In this document: positions 63,218 through 64,000 of the stretch, piece after piece
Layout: each line of letters begins with the position of its first letter
Numbering within the stretch: position 1 is the stretch's first letter
NCBI RefSeq assembly: GCF_002733955.1
Contig: NZ_NVXQ01000009.1
Location: forward strand, 143,348 to 207,347
Length of the DNA: 64,000 bases
Source: Hoeflea sp.
GTDB taxonomy: Bacteria; Pseudomonadota; Alphaproteobacteria; Rhizobiales; Rhizobiaceae
Direction: 5' to 3'
The notes under the pieces: model-generated
The model's input: only the letters and a program-made list of their open reading frames with translations
What the model was told of the DNA's origin: nothing
Databases searched by the model: none
Program-made: the position numbers and the translations under genes

Positions 63218-63302
63218 GGAGGAATGCCCGAGTGGTTAAAGGGGACGGACTGTAAATCCGTTGGCTTCGCCTACGTTGGTTCAAATCCAACTTCCTCCAC
63301 CA
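63218..63302 (+). tRNA. tRNA-Tyr (GTA)
   Basis: An 85-nt tRNA with a long variable arm. Acceptor arms GGAGGAA and TTCCTCC pair perfectly; the anticodon loop is CTGTAAA between ACGGA and TCCGT, giving GTA. The variable arm is GGCTTCGCCTAC. CCA is encoded. It lies just upstream of tRNA-Gly and tuf. Confidence 0.97.
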
Positions 63303-63322
63303 CCGTCGCGGGGTCGTGAAAT

Positions 63323-63396
63323 GCGGGTATAGCTCAATGGTAGAGCAGCAGCCTTCCAAGCTGAATACGAGGGTTCGATTCCCTCTACCCGCTCCA
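63323..63396 (+). tRNA. tRNA-Gly (TCC)
   Basis: A 74-nt tRNA. Acceptor arms GCGGGTA and TACCCGC pair; the anticodon loop CTTCCAA between GCAGC and GCTGA gives TCC. The T arm GAGGG TTCGATT CCCTC is standard, and CCA is encoded. It lies 20 bases after tRNA-Tyr, so the two are co-transcribed. Confidence 0.97.
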
Positions 63397-63751
63397 GATT
63401 TCCCGTATTTCTCTTCTGTAACAAGCCAATTGTATCGTCGTCGCGGTGCGCACTTCCGTTTCCTCGGCAGGGCCAGCCTGCAGACGGCCTGATGCAATAT
63501 GGTGAAGTCTGCTGCGGCTAACGTGATTTGGCGCCGCAACTGCTGTGATTCGCGGGCGGTGCCCAGGTCGGCACCGGTGCCCGTGTGGTTCGGCACGTGG
63601 GGTCCGTGCACAGATTTCAGGCTTTTCCGGAGGCGAGATTTCCACTTGCGAAATCAGAGCGAAAGCCTTATGTCGCGTTAACTTCTCGCAGGATCAGGGT
63701 CAAACGTCTCCGGATCCACAGTCTGCCAACAGAATTACAGGATACAGGACG
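63397..63751. other. Region between tRNA-Gly and tuf
   Basis: A 355-bp gap with no supported gene. It must hold a promoter or read-through for tuf. I see no convincing boxes or repeat. CAGGAC directly before the tuf ATG serves as its ribosome binding site. Confidence 0.4.
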
Positions 63752-64000
63752 ATGGCAAAGGGTAAGTTCGAGCGCAATAAGCCGCACGTTAACATCGGCA
63801 CGATTGGTCACGTTGACCACGGCAAGACGTCGTTGACGGCTGCGATCACCAAGTTTTTCGGTGACTTCAAGGCCTACGACCAGATCGACGCTGCACCTGA
63901 AGAAAAGGCGCGCGGCATCACCATCTCGACCGCACACGTCGAGTATGAGACCGACACCCGTCACTACGCCCACGTCGACTGCCCCGGCCACGCCGACTAC
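63752..64000 (+). CDS. tuf: Elongation factor Tu, 3' end outside the window
   Basis: The first 83 residues of EF-Tu. The start [20 protein letters not shown], the P-loop [10 protein letters not shown], the switch I piece [13 protein letters not shown] and the DCPGHADY motif of switch II are all present. It delivers aminoacyl-tRNA to the ribosome with GTP. In related genomes tuf is followed by tRNA-Trp, secE and nusG; here the window ends inside the gene. Confidence 0.97.
   Translation, partial: MAKGKFERNKPHVNIGTIGHVDHGKTSLTAAITKFFGDFKAYDQIDAAPEEKARGITISTAHVEYETDTRHYAHVDCPGHADY

Overview
The window is GC-rich chromosomal DNA from an alphaproteobacterium, most likely order Hyphomicrobiales (Rhizobiales). 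The evidence is an NDUFA12-type complex I subunit, a DUF2155 protein, a class A pyrB with a degenerate pyrC partner, an RNase E with a long acidic insertion in its S1 domain, and the run rlmB / tRNA-Tyr / tRNA-Gly / tuf. A family- or genus-level name (for example a Hoeflea-like organism) would be a guess. Almost all of it is core genome. I saw no insertion sequence, prophage, integrase or CRISPR array.

Layout. 1-11.7 kb is mostly on the minus strand: MFS transporter (cut by the window edge), NUDIX hydrolase, DUF983 protein, rnr, topA, then dprA, plsY, a pyrC-like gene and pyrB. It covers RNA turnover, DNA topology, DNA uptake, phospholipid synthesis and pyrimidine synthesis. 11.8-16.8 kb holds an AidB-like acyl-CoA dehydrogenase, an AEC carrier, two coupled membrane proteins, ruvX and a UPF0173 hydrolase. 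16.9-23 kb holds gatC, gatA and gatB for tRNA-dependent amidation. A GNAT gene sits between gatC and gatA, and a YjhX-family gene plus others lie between gatA and gatB. 23-35 kb holds envelope and metabolic genes: a DM13 protein, NDUFA12, DUF2155, a large OmpA-like protein, aat, accC, accB, a DsbA-like protein, an M48/TPR protease and an aminotransferase. 35-46.5 kb holds rne, a cell-wall amidase, PBP1A (mrcA), prfB with its programmed frameshift, a LysE exporter and NAD kinase. 46.7-50.2 kb holds a P1B metal ATPase with a TPC motif and a fused membrane/spermidine-synthase-like protein. 61.2-64 kb holds tRNA-Thr, an FkbM methyltransferase, rlmB, tRNA-Tyr, tRNA-Gly and the start of tuf.

The main accessory-looking block is 50.4-61.1 kb, ten genes all on the plus strand. 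It encodes a branched-chain-amino-acid-type ABC importer (binding protein, two permeases, two ATPases), a GntR/FadR regulator, an acyl-CoA synthetase, an ACAD10/11-like acyl-CoA dehydrogenase, a PaaG-like crotonase and a XenA-like ene-reductase. A perfect 13-bp inverted repeat overlaps a candidate promoter just upstream. The block reads as a self-regulated pathway that imports a carboxylic acid, makes its CoA ester and begins oxidation. The substrate cannot be read from the sequence, and this is the best candidate here for an undescribed system.

Other points of interest: the pyrC-like gene has lost the metal ligands of dihydroorotase, so it is probably a structural PyrC'. The YjhX gene has a palindromic upstream region. 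CtrA-like boxes lie before a membrane-protein pair and before the cell-wall amidase. Many start sites were reassigned using ribosome binding sites and gene overlaps.
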